From: Blastococcus sp. URHD0036
Lineage (GTDB): Bacteria; Actinomycetota; Actinomycetes; Mycobacteriales; Geodermatophilaceae
Assembly: GCF_000701365.1 (NCBI RefSeq)
Contig: NZ_JNIK01000018.1
Span: 297,585-361,584 of the forward strand
Length of the DNA: 64,000 nt
Reading direction: 5' to 3'
Position numbers and translations under genes: made by a program. Below the pieces are notes generated by a model. That model was not told the DNA's origin. It made no database searches and worked only from the letters and a program-made list of their open reading frames with translations. Positions within the stretch are counted from its first letter, which is position 1. Every line of letters starts with the position of its first letter. Below, in pieces: positions 38,463 through 47,343 of the stretch.

Positions 38463-39473
38463 TCACGGCGCGACGCGGTCGCCCGCCAGCTGGGCGTACA
38501 CCTGCGCGTGGACGTCCTGCACCGCCGTCCGCTGCTGCTCCCGCCACACCCGGTCGGCCGGACGCGGCGCCGGACGTGTCAGCGCCGCGGCCACCGCTCC
38601 GTTGAGCGACACCGGGTCGAACCCGTGCACCTCGTCGTTGCCGTAGGTCACCACGTCGGACCACTGGTCGGCGAACCAGCCACAGCTGGGCGCGATCACG
38701 CGGGTGCCGACGTCCCGGCAGATCTCCAGCTCGGTGGAGTGCGTGCCGCAGGATTCGGGCAGCACCGCCGCGTGCAGCTCCTGCAGCTGGGCCGGCCAGC
38801 GCGCCTCGTCGAGGACGTCGAGCTCCAGCGCCTCGCTCTCGGCGAGGTCCCCCAGGTGCGGCAGCCGGTAGCCGGGCTCGACGAACACCCGCAACCGCCC
38901 GCCACCGTTCAGCGCCCCGTGCAGCGCGGCGCGCACGACCACGGCGGGATCGGGCACGCAGGGCGACTCGCGCAGGGCGAGACCGACCAGTCCCCGCTCG
39001 CCTCCGATCTCCGGATCGGGTGCCGCCACCGAGGGGTGCGCGACGACGATCGGCGTCCGCCCGAACCGGTCGGCGATCTCGTCGGCCGCACCGGGGGTCA
39101 GCGTGAACACCACCTCGGCGGTGGCGAGTAGCGCGCGCAGGTGCGCCTCGTGCCGGCTCTGCACGAGCTGGGCGGGGTCGCGCAGCTGGTGCACCGTCGT
39201 CACCAGCGGCACGCCGGTGCGGCGGATCGCCTCGGTGAAGCAGACGATCTCGTCCTCGGGCAGGTGCCCGTAGCCGCGGTGCACGTGGACGACGTCCACC
39301 TCGTCGGCGTGGGCGGTGAGGTAGGCCGGGTCCAGCCAGGGGCTGGGGCCCTGCTCGCGGCCCACGCGGACGACGCCGGCGGGGAGCACGGCATCGACGT
39401 AGGGGTCACGGTGCGGGACCGAGGCCACCCGGATCGCGGGCGACGCTGCCCGCGCGGGATCGTCGGGGTCCAC
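38463..39473 (-). CDS. glycosyltransferase-like protein (GT-B, family 1-like)
   Basis: A protein of about 336 residues. IRVASVPHRDPYVDAVLP opens a Rossmann-like N-terminal half, and VDVVHVHRGYGHLPEDE with VPLVTTVHQLRDP resemble family-4/1 glycosyltransferases and related actinobacterial proteins. The C-terminal half holds LPESCGTHSTELEICRDVG, where the Glu sits as in the EX7E region, and VIAPSCGWFADQW. GTG at 39473 is preceded by AGGAGGAG; a longer reading frame reaches 39605 but without such a site. Donor and acceptor are unknown. Confidence 0.75.
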   Translation of the reverse strand: MDPDDPARAASPAIRVASVPHRDPYVDAVLPAGVVRVGREQGPSPWLDPAYLTAHADEVDVVHVHRGYGHLPEDEIVCFTEAIRRTGVPLVTTVHQLRDPAQLVQSRHEAHLRALLATAEVVFTLTPGAADEIADRFGRTPIVVAHPSVAAPDPEIGGERGLVGLALRESPCVPDPAVVVRAALHGALNGGGRLRVFVEPGYRLPHLGDLAESEALELDVLDEARWPAQLQELHAAVLPESCGTHSTELEICRDVGTRVIAPSCGWFADQWSDVVTYGNDEVHGFDPVSLNGAVAAALTRPAPRPADRVWREQQRTAVQDVHAQVYAQLAGDRVAP

Positions 39474-39618
39474 TCGGACGGCACTCCTCCTGGCGTCGAG
39501 CACGCGACGACAGGGCGCTGCTCTCGGTGGGACGTAGGTCCCTGTCCGGCTACCCAGCATCCCCCTCGGCAACCGCCGCCGGCGAACCGGGTGGTTCCGG
39601 ATCACCCGAAGGAGCGGC

Positions 39619-41289
39619 TCAGAGCGCGGCCCGCTGACCCGCGAGGTGGGCGTGCACCTGGGTCACCACCAGCGCCCCCTCCCCGACCGCGGAGGCGCAG
39701 CGCTTGACCGACCCGGCCCGGACGTCACCCGCGGCGAAGACCCCCGGCACGCTCGTCTCCAGCAACGCCGGCGGGCGGTCGAGGGGCCACTCCCCGGCGT
39801 CCAGGGCCGGGCCGGTGAGCACGAACCCCCAGCGGTCGCGGGCCACGGTGCCCTCCAGCCAGGCGGTGTGCGGCTCGCTGCCGATGAGCAGGAACAGGAC
39901 CCCGGCCTCCTCCGTCTCCTCGCCGGTGTCGAGGTCGCGCAGCACGAAGGTCTCGAGGAAGCCGGAGCCGGTCCCGCCCACCACCTGCGCCCGCCCGCGG
40001 ACGGCGACGTTGGGCAGCGCCTCGATCTCCTTGACCAGGTAGTCCGACATCGTCTCGGCGAGGCTCTCGCGACGGACCAGCACGGTGACCCGCTCGGCGT
40101 ACCGCGACAGGTGCACCGCGGCCTGACCGGCCGAGTTCCCGCCGCCCACGACGAAGACCGAGCGACCGCGCATCGCCGGCGCCTCGCTCACCGCCGCGCC
40201 GTAGAACACGCCGCGGCCGACGAGCGCCTCCAGCTCCGGGACGCCCAGCCGCCGCCAGGTGGCTCCGGTCGCCAGGACGACGGTCCGGGCGGACACGGCG
40301 GTGCCGTCGGAGAGCTCCACCCGGTGCAGGCCGTCCTCGGACCGCAGCCCCTGGGCTCCCCGCATGAAGTGGAACGTGCTGCCGAACGACCAGGCCTGCT
40401 GGTAGGCGCTGAAGGCCAGCCGGCTGCCGCTGACGCCCATCGGGAACCCGGCGTAGTTCCGGATCAGGGAGCTGGTGCCGGCCTGACCGCCGATGGCCTG
40501 TGGCTCCACGACCAGGGTCGACAGCCCCTCCGACGCCGCGTAGACGCTCGCGCCCAGCCCGGCGGGCCCCGCGCCCACGACCACCACGTCGTAGACCGCA
40601 GCCGGGTCCAGCGGCGTGAGCAGCCCGAAGGCGTCGGCGATCTCGAGGTCCGAGGGGTCCTCCAGCACCGTGCGGTCGGGCGTGAACCGCAGGACGACGA
40701 CGGGCAGCTTCGGCTCGCTCAGTCCGAGCCCCTCGAGGAGCGCCTGCCCCTCGGCCGACCCGGCGTCGTAGAACCCGAGCGGGATGCGGTTGCGCGTGAA
40801 GGTGTCGCGCAAGCCCTGGGCGCGCTCGGACCAGTGCTCGCCGATCACCCGCACCGCCTCGAAGCCGCCGCCCCGCCGGCTGGACCACTCCTCCAGGAAC
40901 TCGGTCACCGACCGGTGGAACTCCGCGTCGCCGCTCTCCTCCGGGGCGGTCAGCCACCGGTCGATCTGGCCGAGGGTGAGCGCCTCGAAGATGGGCCGGG
41001 CGGTGTCCCAGGCACCCCAGCGCACCAGCGCGACGGCGACGGTGGCCGGGCGCCCGGCGCGCAGGTCGCGCAGGTCGGCCAGGCCATCGGGATCGGCGTC
41101 CCCCAGGCCGCCGAAGACGACCGCCACGGGCGGGTCGCCGCGGGTGGCCAGTTCCGGCGCGACCGAGGCCGCCTCGACGCAGGCGACGACCGTGAAGTCG
41201 CGCCCGTACCGGCGGTCGAGCTCGGCGCACATCCGCCCCCGGACGTCGTCGTCGCGGGTGACCACCACGAGCGCCGCGGCGGCGGTCAC
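39619..41289 (-). CDS. thioredoxin-reductase-like flavoprotein with N-terminal receiver-like domain, no redox CxxC
   Basis: A 556-residue protein of the fused response-regulator/thioredoxin-reductase type. Residues 1-130 look like a receiver domain (VVVTRDDDVRGRMCAELDRRY shortened: VVVTRDDDVRGRM), but the usual phospho-Asp position reads VVFGG. A middle part (about 150-240) follows, then an FAD/NAD(P) domain: VVVVGAGPAGLGASVYAAS near 250 and VFVVGGGNSAGQAAVHLS near 400. The active-site CxxC of thioredoxin reductases is replaced: GVFYGAAVSEAP instead of GVxxCATCDG. It cannot reduce thioredoxin by the usual route. The GTG overlaps the stop of the membrane protein by 4 nt. Confidence 0.85.
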   Translation of the reverse strand: MTAAAALVVVTRDDDVRGRMCAELDRRYGRDFTVVACVEAASVAPELATRGDPPVAVVFGGLGDADPDGLADLRDLRAGRPATVAVALVRWGAWDTARPIFEALTLGQIDRWLTAPEESGDAEFHRSVTEFLEEWSSRRGGGFEAVRVIGEHWSERAQGLRDTFTRNRIPLGFYDAGSAEGQALLEGLGLSEPKLPVVVLRFTPDRTVLEDPSDLEIADAFGLLTPLDPAAVYDVVVVGAGPAGLGASVYAASEGLSTLVVEPQAIGGQAGTSSLIRNYAGFPMGVSGSRLAFSAYQQAWSFGSTFHFMRGAQGLRSEDGLHRVELSDGTAVSARTVVLATGATWRRLGVPELEALVGRGVFYGAAVSEAPAMRGRSVFVVGGGNSAGQAAVHLSRYAERVTVLVRRESLAETMSDYLVKEIEALPNVAVRGRAQVVGGTGSGFLETFVLRDLDTGEETEEAGVLFLLIGSEPHTAWLEGTVARDRWGFVLTGPALDAGEWPLDRPPALLETSVPGVFAAGDVRAGSVKRCASAVGEGALVVTQVHAHLAGQRAAL

Positions 41290-42158
41290 CGGCCGACCTC
41301 GTCCCGCGGCGCCAGCCACCAGCCGGCCGCACCGGTGAGGAGGACCGCGACGGTCATGGCCGCGAATCCCCAGGCCGACGGCTCCCCCCACGCGACCGTG
41401 CCGGCGAACCGTGCCACCGCGGCGGCGACGGCGACGCCGAACACGGTGTAGGCGATGGTCGCGGTCCGCAGCCGGCGCAGGTCACCGGCGGTCGCCGCAA
41501 GCGCCGTCGCCAGACCGAAGGCGATCAGCCACGCCGCGACCACGCGTGCGGTGAGCGGGGTGAGCGGCCAGGGCCACAGCGCCGTCGCCGAGGCCGGGGC
41601 GACGTAGAGCGCCGTCCCGACGGCGGTGAGCACCACGGCCTCGACCGCCAGCGCTCCGCTCAGGAGGCGCGGGATCGGCGCGCGACGCGGCGGGTCCGAT
41701 CCCGGCGCACGCTCCTGCTGCCACAGTGCGGCCAGCATGCCGACCGGGAGGACGACGTAGACGGTCAGCCAGAACCACCCGGCCGCCACCGCGACGGTCC
41801 CGGCGTCGTCCGGGTCCAGGTGGAACTTCTCCAGGTGCAGCAGCGAGGCCGCGAGGGTCAGCAGCACGAACACGAACACCGTCAGCACCGGCACGCGGAC
41901 GTGCGCCCAGTGCCGCTCGCGCAGGGAGAGCACCACCAGGACGAAGCCGGCCGCGTACCCCGCCCCGAGGAAGGCCGCCGTCAACGGTGGCTGGATGGTC
42001 CAGGCGAACGTCCGGTCGGTCTGCTCCGCGAGGACGAAGAGCGCGACCACCGCGAGCGCGGTCAGCACGGTGAACACACCGAGCAGCAGGCGCATCGCGG
42101 GCAGGACCGGCCGGGTGCCCGGCGGCGCCTCGGTGGGAGGGGCGGAGAGCATGCGCAC
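41286..42158 (-). CDS. polytopic membrane protein of unknown function
   Basis: A 290-residue protein with about eight predicted membrane helices, in two groups separated by a basic loop (QQERAPGSDPPRRAPIP). No family is recognised with confidence. GTG at 42158 has GAGAGG 7 nt upstream and gives a short cytoplasmic lead; an ATG two codons later is possible. Its stop overlaps the start of the thioredoxin-reductase-like gene (GTGA), so the two are coupled and may act together at the membrane. Confidence 0.78.
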   Translation of the reverse strand: MRMLSAPPTEAPPGTRPVLPAMRLLLGVFTVLTALAVVALFVLAEQTDRTFAWTIQPPLTAAFLGAGYAAGFVLVVLSLRERHWAHVRVPVLTVFVFVLLTLAASLLHLEKFHLDPDDAGTVAVAAGWFWLTVYVVLPVGMLAALWQQERAPGSDPPRRAPIPRLLSGALAVEAVVLTAVGTALYVAPASATALWPWPLTPLTARVVAAWLIAFGLATALAATAGDLRRLRTATIAYTVFGVAVAAAVARFAGTVAWGEPSAWGFAAMTVAVLLTGAAGWWLAPRDEVGR

Positions 42159-42747
42159 GGGGGACCTCTCGGAGAGGTGGAGCCCCCGTGCTGCGGTCGG
42201 TCGGACCTGGCGATCGAACCACCGGCCCCGGCCCGTGTCACCGCCTTTCGGCCCCCGGCCCGAGCCGCTACCGACCCGCGGGCTCCCCGCGCGCCGCCGC
42301 CCTGCCCTCGCGCGCCGCCGCGTAGGCCGGGGCACGGAACAGGGCCATGGGCCCGTCGGCGACCAGCTGCGGCGGCGGGTGGCGGACGGCGTCGAAGCGG
42401 ACGTCCGGGTCGGGACCGTCCAGCGCCTCGCCCAGCGTGAGGACGGCGAACGGACGCCACGGGCCCGTTCCCCCGGCGACGGCGAGGGGGAACACCGGAG
42501 ACCGCTCGCGGAGGTGGGCGACGAGCGGTGCCGGGTCCGACGGCACCCGCCCGAGCTCGTCGAACCAGGGAACCGTGCTCCTACCCCGACCCGGCGCGCC
42601 TCGCCTCCTGCCACCAGGTTCGCCATGCCGGACCGTCCGTGGATCGACACCCGCTGGCAGGACCTGCGCAATCCAGCCCGGAGGTACGTACGGATCTGCC
42701 ACCGCCGATCCGGTGACACGACCCAGTCCCCCGCATACCTTCACCAC
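42159..42747. other. 589-bp stretch with only a gene remnant
   Basis: Between the reverse-strand membrane protein and the forward-strand small protein I see no intact gene. It contains the remnant at 42268-42582. The rest includes the promoter and leader of the membrane protein gene. Confidence 0.5.
42268..42582 (-). pseudogene. remnant of a phosphodiesterase-like actinobacterial gene
   Basis: The frame ending at 42268 reads VPWFDELGRVPSD, then GPWRPFAVLTLGE and VRFDAVRHPPPQLVADGP, with FRAPAYAAAREGR near the end. This looks like the C-terminal part of an annotated-as-phosphodiesterase family of about 220 residues that I recall from Actinomycetes. There is no suitable start codon or ribosome site before VPWFDE, and the segment between the first and second block seems too short. 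Third positions are GC-rich, so it was coding until recently. A short functional protein cannot be excluded. Confidence 0.45.
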
Positions 42748-42954
42748 ATGTTCACGACGCTCTTGGTCATCGGCGGGGTCCTGGTGGGGCTGCTCGTGCT
42801 CCTCGCGCTGATCGTCGCCCTGAGCGCCCGTCCCGCGACCCGCAGCGGCACGACGCCGGCGCCCCAGTGGGTCGCGCAGAGCGGCCGCCGGCACCCCGAC
42901 GCCTGGTCGCCGCTGACCGAGACCAGCACCAGCGAGATCAGCGCCATCCGCTGA
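42748..42954 (+). CDS. 68-residue single-pass membrane protein
   Basis: One N-terminal membrane helix (FTTLLVIGGVLVGLLVLLAL, residues 2-21) is followed by a hydrophilic tail of about 45 residues ending in TSTSEISAIR. The third codon position is G or C in almost every codon, a strong sign of real coding in this genome. The ribosome site is weak. No family is recognised. A hairpin follows 15 bp after the stop. Confidence 0.68.
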   Translation: MFTTLLVIGGVLVGLLVLLALIVALSARPATRSGTTPAPQWVAQSGRRHPDAWSPLTETSTSEISAIR

Positions 42955-42969
42955 TCCCCCGGACCCGGC

Positions 42970-43002
42970 GTCCCGGCGGCTGCGACGACGCGCCGCCGGG
43001 AC
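42970..43002. terminator. hairpin between convergent genes
   Basis: GTCCCGGCGGC (42970-42980) pairs perfectly with GCCGCCGGGAC (42992-43002). It lies between the small membrane protein and the end of the GMC oxidoreductase gene. Confidence 0.72.
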
Positions 43003-43014
43003 GATCCGGACGCG

Positions 43015-44541
43015 TCAGACGGCTCCGCCCATGAGCTCGGCAGCCCGCTCGCCGATCATGACCGCGGTCGCCGCCGTGCCCCGGGACGGCACCCGCGGCA
43101 GCACCGAGGTGTCGGCCACCCGGAGCCCCGCGACCCCGCGGACGCGCAGGCACCCGTCGACCACCGCGCCGGGGTCGTCGTCGGGCCCCATCCGCGCGCT
43201 GCCCGACAGGTGCACCGCCGTGCCCAGGTGGCGGCCGATCCAGCCGTCCAGCGCGGGATCCTTGGCCAGCACCGCCACCGAGAGCTCGTCCCCGGCGGGG
43301 AGCCCGTCGTCCGCGGCGACCAGCGCGGCCAGCGGCGCCGTCCGCAGCAGCTCCGCGGCCAGGCGGACGCCCGCCCGCATCCCGGCCCGGTCGGCGGCCG
43401 AGGCGAGGTAGCCGTAGGTCACCCGCGGACTGCCGGCCGGATCGGCCGACTCGAGCGTCAACCGGCCCCGACTGTCCGGCTGGAGCAGCGAGATCCCGAT
43501 CTCGAGCACGCCGTCGTCGACCGGGGCCGTGCGCCAGGGCGGCATCAGGACGCTGAACGGGCGGAACCAGGGCAGCACCTCCACGCCGCCGGGCGCGCCG
43601 TCCGGGCTGGCGTGCAGCACCTGGTCCAGGGCCAGTCCGGGTGGCGCCGGGACGCGCCGGACCGGCCGCCACGGCACGGTCACCATCGGGTGGTCGCTCA
43701 GCCCCTGCCCCACGCCGGGGACGTCGGCGACGAGGGGCAGGCCCAGACGCCGGAGCGGGTCCGCCGGTCCGATGCCGGAGCGCAGCAGCAGCTCGGGTGA
43801 GCCGACCGCCCCGGCGGAGAGGACCACCTCGGCGGCGCGCACGTCGCCGGCGTCGGTCGCGACGCCGATCGCCCGGCCGCCCTCGACCAGCACGCGGGAG
43901 ACCCGCACCCCGCCGCGCACGGTCAGGCCCTGCTGCCCGCGCAGGTAGGCCACCGCGGCGCTGATCCGCCGGCCGTCCACCGCGTTGGCGGGCAACGGGC
44001 CGCAGCCGGGCGGGCCGCCGCCGTTCTTGTCCGGCTCCTCCGGCACTCCCAGGGCCGCGGCCGCGGCGGCGAACGCCGCGGCCGGCTCGTAGCCGGGAGC
44101 GGGCCGGGTCACCGGCACCGGCCCCTCGTCGCCGTGCAGCGGGGAGCCGCCGAACTCCCGGTCGGCCTCGAGCCGCCGGAAGGCCGGCAGGACGGCGTCC
44201 CAGGACCACTCGGGCACCCCCCAGCCGTCGCAGTCGGCCGGGGTGGCGCGGATGAAGTAGCTGCCGTTGACGGCGCTGGAGCCGCCGACGCCCCGGCCGC
44301 GCACCACCGACCGGGAGACCGTGGCGGTGAGCTCGGCCGGCACCTCGACCGCGGCCGGCGAGCCCGGCACCGCGGCCCGCATCGTCGTCGCGTCGGCCGA
44401 CTCCGGCACGGGGTCGGCCGGGCCGGCCTCGAGCAGCAGCACCGTCCGCCCGGCCTCGGCCAGGCGCGCCGCGAGGGCGCACCCGGAGGTGCCCGCACCG
44501 ACCACCACGACGTCGGTCTCGGCGGGCAGCGGGTCAGGCAC
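43015..44541 (-). CDS. GMC-family FAD oxidoreductase
   Basis: A 508-residue flavoprotein of the glucose-methanol-choline family, oxidising an alcohol. The ADP-binding motif VVVGAGTSGCALAARLAEAG lies near residue 11. RGRGVGGSSAVNGSYF is the first GMC signature, and LSAGAVGSPELLLRSGIGP the second. The catalytic His pair region is HLSGSARMG near residue 445 and the terminal LPRVPSRGTAATAVMIGERAAE. It resembles choline-dehydrogenase-like and mycofactocin-associated members, but no mycofactocin gene is here. Start GTG overlaps the AMP ligase by 8 nt. Confidence 0.9.
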   Translation of the reverse strand: MPDPLPAETDVVVVGAGTSGCALAARLAEAGRTVLLLEAGPADPVPESADATTMRAAVPGSPAAVEVPAELTATVSRSVVRGRGVGGSSAVNGSYFIRATPADCDGWGVPEWSWDAVLPAFRRLEADREFGGSPLHGDEGPVPVTRPAPGYEPAAAFAAAAAALGVPEEPDKNGGGPPGCGPLPANAVDGRRISAAVAYLRGQQGLTVRGGVRVSRVLVEGGRAIGVATDAGDVRAAEVVLSAGAVGSPELLLRSGIGPADPLRRLGLPLVADVPGVGQGLSDHPMVTVPWRPVRRVPAPPGLALDQVLHASPDGAPGGVEVLPWFRPFSVLMPPWRTAPVDDGVLEIGISLLQPDSRGRLTLESADPAGSPRVTYGYLASAADRAGMRAGVRLAAELLRTAPLAALVAADDGLPAGDELSVAVLAKDPALDGWIGRHLGTAVHLSGSARMGPDDDPGAVVDGCLRVRGVAGLRVADTSVLPRVPSRGTAATAVMIGERAAELMGGAV

Positions 44542-45847
44542 CGGGGAGGCCGAGGACGGCGGGCAGGTCGAGCCGGCGGACCTTGCCGGTCGAGGTGCGT
44601 GGCAGCTCGCCGATCGGGTGCAGGCTCTTCGGCCGCTTCGCCGGGGCCAGCCGCTCCCGCGCCCAGGCGGCGAGCTCGGCCGGGTCGGCCTCGCCCACGT
44701 AGGCCGCCACCACCCGCTGCCCCCAGTCCTCGTCCGGGACGCCGACGACGGCGCTCTCGACCACCCCGGGGTGCGTGTCGAGCACCGCCTCGACCTCGGC
44801 GGGGTAGACGTTGACCCCGCCGGAGATGACGAGGTCCTCCCGGCGGCCGTCGAGCCACACCACGCCGTCGTCGTCCACCCGGCCCAGGTCGCCCACGGTG
44901 ACCCGGTCCCCGCGCCACGCCGCGGCCGTCTTCTCCGGTGCCCGCCAGTACTCGAAGCGCGCCCACGGCGGCACGGTGCACCACAGCTGGCCGCGCTCGT
45001 CGGTCTCCAGCGCCCGGCCCGGGCGGGCCCGGCCCACGCTGCCGGGCCGGGCCAGCCAGTCCGCCGGCGAGCAGACGGTGAACTGCGCCTCGGTCGACCC
45101 GTAGAACTCCCAGACGCTGCCCTCCGGCGCCGCGTCGAGCACCGCCCGCTTGAGCGGCTCGGGGCACGGCGCCCCGGCGTGCACCAGCCGCCGGAACGAG
45201 GAGAGGTCCACCCCGTGGACGAGCAGCCGCTGCAGGTGGGTGGGCACGCAGAACGCAGTGGTCGGCCGCAGCGCGGCGATGGCCTCCGCCGCCCGGGCGA
45301 CGTCGAACGGGCCGGGCAGCAGCACCTCGCCGCCGGCCAGCAGCGTGTGGATCGAGAAGCGCAGCGGCGCGGAGTGGTGCAGCGGCGAGAGCACCAGGTG
45401 GCGGTCCGCGGGGGCGAACCCCCACAGGTCGATCTCCTCGGCGGCGAGCGCGCGGGCGTCGTCCTCGTCGAGGACGCCCGACCAGACGCCCTTGCGCCGT
45501 CCGGTCGTGCCGGACGTGTAGTGCATCGGGCGGGCGAGGGGGACGTCGGCGAGGTCGGCCTGCGCGGTGCCGGTGAGCAGCCGCGCCGGGTCGTCGCCGA
45601 CGTCGAGGGCCGGCTCGGCGTCGGCCGCGAGCGCGGCCCGCTCGGCGGTGGGCAGCGCCGGGTCCAGCACGACCGGGACGACGCCGGTGCGCAGCGCCCC
45701 GAGGACGACGGCCAGCAGCGCCGGGGAGGCGCCGGCGGAGACCAGGAGCCGGTCGCCGCGGCGGACGCCGGCCGCCTGCAGCGCGGCCGCGGCCCGCCGC
45801 TGGTCGCGCTCGCTGTCGGCCGCGCGCACCACCGGCACCGCCGTCAT
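44534..45847 (-). CDS. AMP-binding acyl-CoA synthetase, short form
   Basis: A 437-residue ATP-dependent acyl ligase. The P-loop-like motif YTSGTTGRRKGV lies near residue 110, FYGSTEAQFTV near 245, GDLGRVDDDGVVWLDGRREDLVISGG shortened to LGRVDDDGVVWLDGR near 330, and PRTSTGKVRR with the catalytic Lys near 422. About 80-100 residues are missing from the N-terminal subdomain relative to typical members, but the catalytic set is complete. It would activate a carboxylate to acyl-CoA. ATG overlaps the MBL gene's stop by 4 nt. Confidence 0.9.
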   Translation of the reverse strand: MTAVPVVRAADSERDQRRAAAALQAAGVRRGDRLLVSAGASPALLAVVLGALRTGVVPVVLDPALPTAERAALAADAEPALDVGDDPARLLTGTAQADLADVPLARPMHYTSGTTGRRKGVWSGVLDEDDARALAAEEIDLWGFAPADRHLVLSPLHHSAPLRFSIHTLLAGGEVLLPGPFDVARAAEAIAALRPTTAFCVPTHLQRLLVHGVDLSSFRRLVHAGAPCPEPLKRAVLDAAPEGSVWEFYGSTEAQFTVCSPADWLARPGSVGRARPGRALETDERGQLWCTVPPWARFEYWRAPEKTAAAWRGDRVTVGDLGRVDDDGVVWLDGRREDLVISGGVNVYPAEVEAVLDTHPGVVESAVVGVPDEDWGQRVVAAYVGEADPAELAAWARERLAPAKRPKSLHPIGELPRTSTGKVRRLDLPAVLGLPGA

Positions 45848-46710
45848 GCGGGGCGGACCTCGTCGCCGGCCACGGTCAGGCGGCCCTCCTGCGCGAGCTT
45901 GTCGAGCATCGAGCGGGTCGACGCGGCGGCGGCCGGCCACACCTCCCGGGGGTAGGCGGCGTAGATCGTCGCCACGAGGTCGTCCACGCTGCCCGCGCCG
46001 CCGGCCACCGCGGCCAGGACCTGCTGCTCGCGGAAGGCGCGGTGCGCCAGGTAGTAGTCGAGGACGGCGAGCGGGTCCTCGGTGAGCTCGGGCCCGTGTC
46101 CGCAGTAGAGGGCGCTGGGGCCGAGGTCGTGCACCCGCCGCAGCGACTCGAGGTAGGCCATGACGTCGCCCTCGGGGTGGGAGATCACCGAGGTGCCGCG
46201 GCCGAGCACGTGGTCGCCGACGAGGACGGCGCCCGAGTCGATCCGAAAGGCCAGGTGGTCGGCGCAGTGGCCGGGGGTGGCGACGACGTCCAGCACCGTC
46301 CCGGCCAGGCGGAGCCGCTCACCGGCCGCCAGCACCCGCCCGCCGGCGCCGGCGACGGCGGGGTCGGCGGCGGCGACCTGCGCTCCGAAGCGCTCGCCCC
46401 ACGGGAGGGCGGCCTCGGCGTGGTCGCCGTGGTGGTGGGTGACCAGGACGGCGACGCAGCGGGCGTCCCGGGCGGCGAGCGCCTCCTCGACGGCGGCGAG
46501 GTGCGCCGCGTCGTCCGGCCCCGGGTCGACCAGGACCGCCTGCCCGCTGCCCGGCGCGCCGACGACGTAGGTGTTGGTGCCGTCCAGCGTCATCCCCGAG
46601 GGGTTGGGCGCCAGCACCCGGGTGACCAGCGGCTCCAGCTCCGCCGTCCGCGCCATGTCGCCCGGGGCAGGGAGGGCCCAGGTGAGCCGTGGGTCGAGAG
46701 GTGCGTCCAC
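45844..46710 (-). CDS. MBL-fold hydrolase, LACTB2-like
   Basis: A 288-residue metallo-beta-lactamase-fold protein. The metal motif THHHGDH lies near residue 92, with VATPGHCADHLAF, LVGDHVLG and LYCGHGPEL giving the remaining ligands. The C-terminal 60 residues form a winged-helix-like end (ASTRSMLDKLAQEGRL) as in LACTB2 and mycobacterial homologues, which act on RNA or thioesters. GTG at 46710 was chosen because TAGCGT ends 7 nt upstream, giving a leaderless start; GTG at 46719 would overlap that hexamer. First gene of a three-gene operon. Confidence 0.87.
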   Translation of the reverse strand: MDAPLDPRLTWALPAPGDMARTAELEPLVTRVLAPNPSGMTLDGTNTYVVGAPGSGQAVLVDPGPDDAAHLAAVEEALAARDARCVAVLVTHHHGDHAEAALPWGERFGAQVAAADPAVAGAGGRVLAAGERLRLAGTVLDVVATPGHCADHLAFRIDSGAVLVGDHVLGRGTSVISHPEGDVMAYLESLRRVHDLGPSALYCGHGPELTEDPLAVLDYYLAHRAFREQQVLAAVAGGAGSVDDLVATIYAAYPREVWPAAAASTRSMLDKLAQEGRLTVAGDEVRPA

Positions 46711-46770
46711 GGACCGCACGCTAGCGGGGGTGCCGGAGCACCGCGTTGCGGCCCGCTACCGTTCTGCCTC

Positions 46771-47271
46771 ATGCGCGCTCTCCGACGCCTGGCCCCCGCG
46801 ACGGCCGCCACGGCCGCCGCCCTCCTCCTCCTCGCCGGCTGTGGCGGTGACGACGACAACGACAGCAACGCCTCGTCCTCGTCGTCGTCCTCCAGCTCCA
46901 GCAGCAGCTCCTCCGCGTCCAGCGAGAGCTCCGGCAGCGACGACGTGGAGGCCTTCTGCACGGACGCCGAGGAGTTCGTCACCGCCCTGAACAACGTCAA
47001 CCCCTCCAGCCCGGAGGAGATCCCCACGGCGCTGGACGAGGCGACCACGGCCTTCGACGCCGCCACGCCGCCGGCCGAGATCGCCGACGACTGGGAGTTC
47101 CTCGGGGACGCCCTGCGCACCTTCGCCGACGCGACGGCGAACGCGGACCTGTCGACCCCCGAGGGCGCCCAGGCGCTGCAGCAGGCGGCCACCGACTTCG
47201 GCACGGCGTTCTCCGGCAGCGAGGGCACCAACGTCGACTCCTACGTCAGCGAGAACTGCGCCGGCGCCTGA
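46771..47271 (+). CDS. lipoprotein with poly-serine linker, unknown function
   Basis: A 166-residue lipoprotein. The signal peptide ends in lipobox LAGC (Cys24). Then comes an Asp/Asn stretch and a run of about 20 Ser and Ala residues, which probably acts as a flexible tether through the wall. The C-terminal 110 residues are helical with Cys at both ends (EAFCTDAEEF, SENCAGA), perhaps joined by a disulfide. No family is recognised. TACCGT lies 8 nt before the ATG and no ribosome site is visible. Confidence 0.8.
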   Translation: MRALRRLAPATAATAAALLLLAGCGGDDDNDSNASSSSSSSSSSSSSSASSESSGSDDVEAFCTDAEEFVTALNNVNPSSPEEIPTALDEATTAFDAATPPAEIADDWEFLGDALRTFADATANADLSTPEGAQALQQAATDFGTAFSGSEGTNVDSYVSENCAGA

Positions 47272-47286
47272 CCGGCCCCCCGCACA

Positions 47287-47323
47287 CGGCGGCCCGCCAC
47301 CCCCTCGGGGTGGCGGGCCGCCG
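47287..47323. terminator. 17-bp stem terminator between convergent genes
   Basis: Arms 47287-47303 and 47307-47323 are perfect complements around CTC. It separates the serine-rich lipoprotein gene from the M23 peptidase gene on the other strand. Confidence 0.85.
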
Positions 47324-47343
47324 TCGTGTCGGGCGGAGGAGCG

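Noticed and set aside
46887..46925. Serine codon run as possible sequencing or microsatellite artefact
   Set aside because: The codons alternate between TCC, TCG and AGC and the frame stays open on both sides, so it is a true serine-rich linker.
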